A stretch of 64,000 bases of DNA from Geojedonia litorea (GTDB taxonomy: Bacteria > Bacteroidota > Bacteroidia > Flavobacteriales > Flavobacteriaceae). The notes under the pieces were generated by a model. That model did no database searches and was not told where the DNA came from. It was given only the letters and a program-made list of their open reading frames with translations. The position numbers and the translations under genes are program-made. Positions 60,946 through 64,000 of the stretch are shown piece after piece. Each line of letters starts with the position of its first letter. The stretch's first letter is position 1. Where the stretch lies: NCBI RefSeq assembly GCF_042654525.1, contig NZ_JBHSGP010000014.1:1464372-1528371 (forward strand). Reading direction: 5' to 3'.

Positions 60946-63900
60946 ATGAAAAAAAATCTACTACTTATAGCCTTGCTTTTTTTCTTTCATTGCTTATTTG
61001 CACAAACAGAAATATGGAAAGAAGATTTTGATAGTTATACAACTCCAACTAATCAGGGTCAAGGCTTACCGACAATTACAACTTGGAAAGCAGACGGAGC
61101 AGTTGGAAATAATGGTGTTACTGTAATAAATGGTAAATTAAGAGCTGCAAACACCAATTCTAGTCACAATACTTGGCAAATCTCGAATAGTATGCCATTT
61201 GATCCAATCGAGATTAGTGGTTATTCAAATGTATCTATATATATAGATTTTACAAGTAGTGGCGCAAGTGGTAGTAGTATAACTACTGAATATAGTTTAA
61301 ATGGAGTAAATTATTTTCCGTTTGATACGCCAACTATTTCAGGTGATTTTAGTGGAACTAAAACCGCTTCTAAAACTGGATTAGTAGGAGCCAATTTATG
61401 GTTTCGTATTATATTTAATGTTACAGGAAATGGTACAAATAAAATTTATTTTGCAGATAATATTAAAGTTACAGGTACGCCTGCGCCATTACTATCAGCT
61501 ACCATCTTGGCGCCCTTTGACGATATTTGCACCAGTTTTACATCAGGGGCAAACAGTTTTGTAATTAATGGGTCTAATTTGACAGCACCTGTTACAGTTG
61601 CAGCCTTAAGTGGTTATACTTATAGTTTAGACAATACTAATTATTATACAGCTTTAACTGGTGTGAATAGTATACCTGCATCTGAAGTTATGGCAGGTAA
61701 AACTGTTTATGTTAAATTCTCACCAACAAGCACCGGACCCAATAATGGGAATATTGTAATAAGCAGCAATGGAGCGACCGCTATTAATGTAGCGGCTTCA
61801 GGGAGTGGGATATCGACACCTGTAAATGCAAGTGGTTCCTTTCCATCTAATACGGCAACCAATGTGTGTTCAGATGGTGGTGGAGCCATCACTGCTTTAG
61901 GCTGGCAAGCTGTACCAGATGCTACTTTGTACGATGTGTATTTTGGTACTACAAACACTCCAGCTCTTTTTCAGTCTAACTTAACAACGCTTTTCACAAC
62001 CCAAAACCTTAATTTATTAGCAAATACAACTTACTATTGGAAAGTTGTGCCAAAAAATAACTGTGGCATCGCTACTGTTTCAAGTAATTGGAGTTTTACA
62101 ACAGCTACCACTCCTTGCAATGACGATTATTGCGATATTATCTTTACTAATGTAAGCCCAATTACCAAAGTGATTTTTGAAGATATTTATAATGAAAGTG
62201 ATATGAGTAGTCCTCATGTTGCTTATCAAGATTTTAAGAGTCAGTCTACTACTGTGGCTCAAAGTAGTACGCACTCACTTATTGTTGAGGCTAATACTGG
62301 TAAAACAGGAAATGTGGACCAAAGAACACTTTATATTATAGCGTTTTTTGATTGGAATCAAGATAATGATTTTTTAGATGCTGGCGAATCGATTGAAATA
62401 GGTACCATATTCGAATCTACCGGATTTGATGGGAAATCAGCTTCAAAACCAATCACAATACCTTCGGGCTTAAGTTTGGGTAATATCGTTATGCGTGTTA
62501 TTGCAAGCAGGTACGATTATAATATCAATCCTTGTGTTCCGGTTCAAGATGGCAATAATCCTAATACGTTTGGTCAAACTGAAGATTACACGGTCAATAT
62601 ATGTGCATTACCTGTGGCCAAAGCACAAAATGTTACACTTTATTTAGACGCATCAGGAACTGCATCGCTTACTGCTGCAGCAGTAGATAATGGAAGTACG
62701 GCAAATTGTGGTTTGCAATCATTAGTCATCTCGAAAGAGACGTTTACATGCGCCGATTTAGGAATAAATACAGGAATCTTCTTAACAGTAACTGATAATC
62801 TTGGCAATACAAATGCTGCTGAAGTTATTGTTACCGTAGTAGATACTTTAGCGCCAACATTATCACAAAACACAGGGTTTGTAGACTTTGAGTCTAACTG
62901 CGCGATTAGTGTGCCAGATGTCACGATATACGCAACTGACAATTGTTCTACAGTGTTTACACAATCACCCATTGCAGGAACATCCATCATCGCTTCAGAG
63001 AACGATACAATTGGGGTCACCATTTTTGATCAGGCTGGCAATGATATTGTATTCACTTTAACCGTAAAAGACGAAACCGCTCCAGTGTTAAGTCAGAATG
63101 CCTCTAATATTGATTTTGTGCAAAATTGCCAAGTTGAAATTCCTGATCTAACAGGTTTCGCAACAGATAACTGTACGACCGTTTTCACCCAATCACCTAG
63201 TGCGGGAGCATTACAGTCGGCTTCGGAGAATGATATCATAGAGGTCCTAATTTATGATAATGCCGGTAATTCTAGTGTATATACCTTAACGGTTCAAGAT
63301 GTTACCATTCCGGTTATTAGTACCAATGGTGACCAAAATCTTAATGCTGAAAATGGCGAATGTGGAGCTGTGTTTATTGCAACTGCATCGGCAACAGATA
63401 ATTGTTCTGTTGGAAATCCGACTGGCTTAAGAAGTGATGCCTTATCATTGACCGATCCTTATCCGGTTGGGATTACAACGATTAGTTGGAATGTTAATGA
63501 TATTAATAGTAACCCAGCAAATCAGGTAGTTCAAACAATTATAGTTACTGATAACCAAGCCCCTGTGGCTGTGTGCCCTCAAAACATTACGGTTGCAACA
63601 GATGCCAATCAATGTGGTGCAGTGGTGAATTTTACCCCTAACTTAACAGATAATTGTACGGGAGGTTCAGTATTGGCATCTCCAGCTTCTGGTAGTTTCT
63701 TTAATGTAGGTACAACCCAAGTAACAGTTACAGCAACGGATGCAGCGGGGAATACCGATGTTTGCAATTTTGATGTAACTGTAAATGACACTGAAGATCC
63801 AGTGGTAAGCTGTCCATCAGATATTACAGTTAATAATGATGCAGGACAATGCGGTGCCATTGTGAATTTCGCGCCAACAGCAACAGATAATTGTTCAGTT

Positions 63901-64000
63901 GTCTCGATAGTAAGTTCACCGGCATCAGGAAGTTTCTTTGCTGTGGGTACAACCCAAGTAACAGTTACAGCAACGGATGCAGCGGGCAATACCGATGTTT
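60946..64000 (+). CDS. Giant secreted HYR-repeat protein (partial, 3' end off the window)
   Basis: Starts at the ATG at 60946 with signal peptide MKKNLLLIALLFFFHCLFAQ and stays open to the window end (at least 1018 residues). Order: a lectin-like/choice-of-anchor N-terminal domain (about 21-180), an Ig-like domain (about 182-285), a fibronectin-type piece (about 290-385), and a GEVED domain (about 391-550; FFDWNQDNDFLDAGE). A chain of HYR-type repeats of about 79 residues follows from about 555 onward. The last two (63550-63786 and 63787-end) share long identical DNA. A T9SS C-terminal domain is expected beyond the window. It resembles its upstream neighbour in domain use. Confidence 0.85.
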   Translation, partial: MKKNLLLIALLFFFHCLFAQTEIWKEDFDSYTTPTNQGQGLPTITTWKADGAVGNNGVTVINGKLRAANTNSSHNTWQISNSMPFDPIEISGYSNVSIYIDFTSSGASGSSITTEYSLNGVNYFPFDTPTISGDFSGTKTASKTGLVGANLWFRIIFNVTGNGTNKIYFADNIKVTGTPAPLLSATILAPFDDICTSFTSGANSFVINGSNLTAPVTVAALSGYTYSLDNTNYYTALTGVNSIPASEVMAGKTVYVKFSPTSTGPNNGNIVISSNGATAINVAASGSGISTPVNASGSFPSNTATNVCSDGGGAITALGWQAVPDATLYDVYFGTTNTPALFQSNLTTLFTTQNLNLLANTTYYWKVVPKNNCGIATVSSNWSFTTATTPCNDDYCDIIFTNVSPITKVIFEDIYNESDMSSPHVAYQDFKSQSTTVAQSSTHSLIVEANTGKTGNVDQRTLYIIAFFDWNQDNDFLDAGESIEIGTIFESTGFDGKSASKPITIPSGLSLGNIVMRVIASRYDYNINPCVPVQDGNNPNTFGQTEDYTVNICALPVAKAQNVTLYLDASGTASLTAAAVDNGSTANCGLQSLVISKETFTCADLGINTGIFLTVTDNLGNTNAAEVIVTVVDTLAPTLSQNTGFVDFESNCAISVPDVTIYATDNCSTVFTQSPIAGTSIIASENDTIGVTIFDQAGNDIVFTLTVKDETAPVLSQNASNIDFVQNCQVEIPDLTGFATDNCTTVFTQSPSAGALQSASENDIIEVLIYDNAGNSSVYTLTVQDVTIPVISTNGDQNLNAENGECGAVFIATASATDNCSVGNPTGLRSDALSLTDPYPVGITTISWNVNDINSNPANQVVQTIIVTDNQAPVAVCPQNITVATDANQCGAVVNFTPNLTDNCTGGSVLASPASGSFFNVGTTQVTVTATDAAGNTDVCNFDVTVNDTEDPVVSCPSDITVNNDAGQCGAIVNFAPTATDNCSVVSIVSSPASGSFFAVGTTQVTVTATDAAGNTDV
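63550..64000 (+). repeat. Near-identical 237-bp HYR coding repeats
   Basis: Two consecutive units with a period of 237 bp (79 codons). A block of 41 bases (63709-63749 and 63946-63986) is identical, and identity continues after one mismatch to the window end. The neighbouring units further upstream are more diverged. Confidence 0.85.

Noticed and set aside
62640..63989. Long minus-strand open frames opposite the HYR repeats
   Set aside because: They are antisense shadows of the repeated plus-strand coding sequence and share its period; no start context or known family.
63550..64000. Regular repeats as a CRISPR array
   Set aside because: The period is 237 bp, the repeats are translated without stops and encode HYR domains.

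Overview
The window looks like a chromosomal segment of a marine-type member of the Flavobacteriaceae (Bacteroidota). The DNA is AT-rich. Promoter elements match the Bacteroidota TAnnTTTG type, and starts rarely show a Shine-Dalgarno sequence. There is a gliding-motility lipoprotein (GldI), several secreted proteins ending in type IX secretion (T9SS) sorting domains, and families largely confined to this phylum (DUF5683, DUF6122, DUF3810, DUF6090, DUF5689). No tRNA, rRNA, CRISPR array, insertion sequence or prophage was recognised.

Layout. Positions 1-9000: a partial GNAT acetyltransferase, an M48 membrane protease, an rRNA-type SpoU methyltransferase, a lipoprotein, two amidohydrolase-fold secreted proteins in one operon, and a DUF3810 membrane protein. 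9000-22600: mostly housekeeping. It holds pepD, a cyclophilin-FKBP lipoprotein with gldI and nrnA, ndk, a recF/DUF721 cluster, a TPR protein with ribH, two small paralogous membrane proteins, mutL, two tandem rhomboid proteases and an EEP-family hydrolase. 22600-28600: a leftward operon parA-parB-DUF5683-dapB-(four-helix bundle)-lepB-wbqC-DUF6122. 28700-36450: a large BNR-repeat secreted protein faces a tight operon of a DUF885 lipoprotein, an APC-family permease and an aldo/keto reductase-RidA fusion. 36650-39600: two convergent secreted polysaccharide lyase-like genes, a PL7-type alginate lyase and an unassigned jelly-roll enzyme. Each is preceded by the same 27-bp palindromic operator, so they form a small regulon. 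39800-47850: accessory genes (beta-lactamase-fold hydrolase, DUF6090, VanZ-like, SnoaL-like and CPBP proteins) and a TPR histidine kinase/LytTR response regulator pair. 48000-53500: an interrupted DUF5689 lipoprotein, then tesA divergent from an ABC transporter pair of the ybbA-ybbP type. 53600-64000: katG and two very large HYR-repeat surface proteins, the second cut by the window end.

The strongest unexplained signals are the shared palindromic operator of the two lyase genes, a set of degenerate 7-bp-period repeat arrays in intergenic DNA, the AKR-RidA fusion lacking the usual RidA arginine, amidohydrolase copies without metal ligands, and a single in-frame stop splitting the DUF5689 gene. 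No clearly new defence or mobile system was found.
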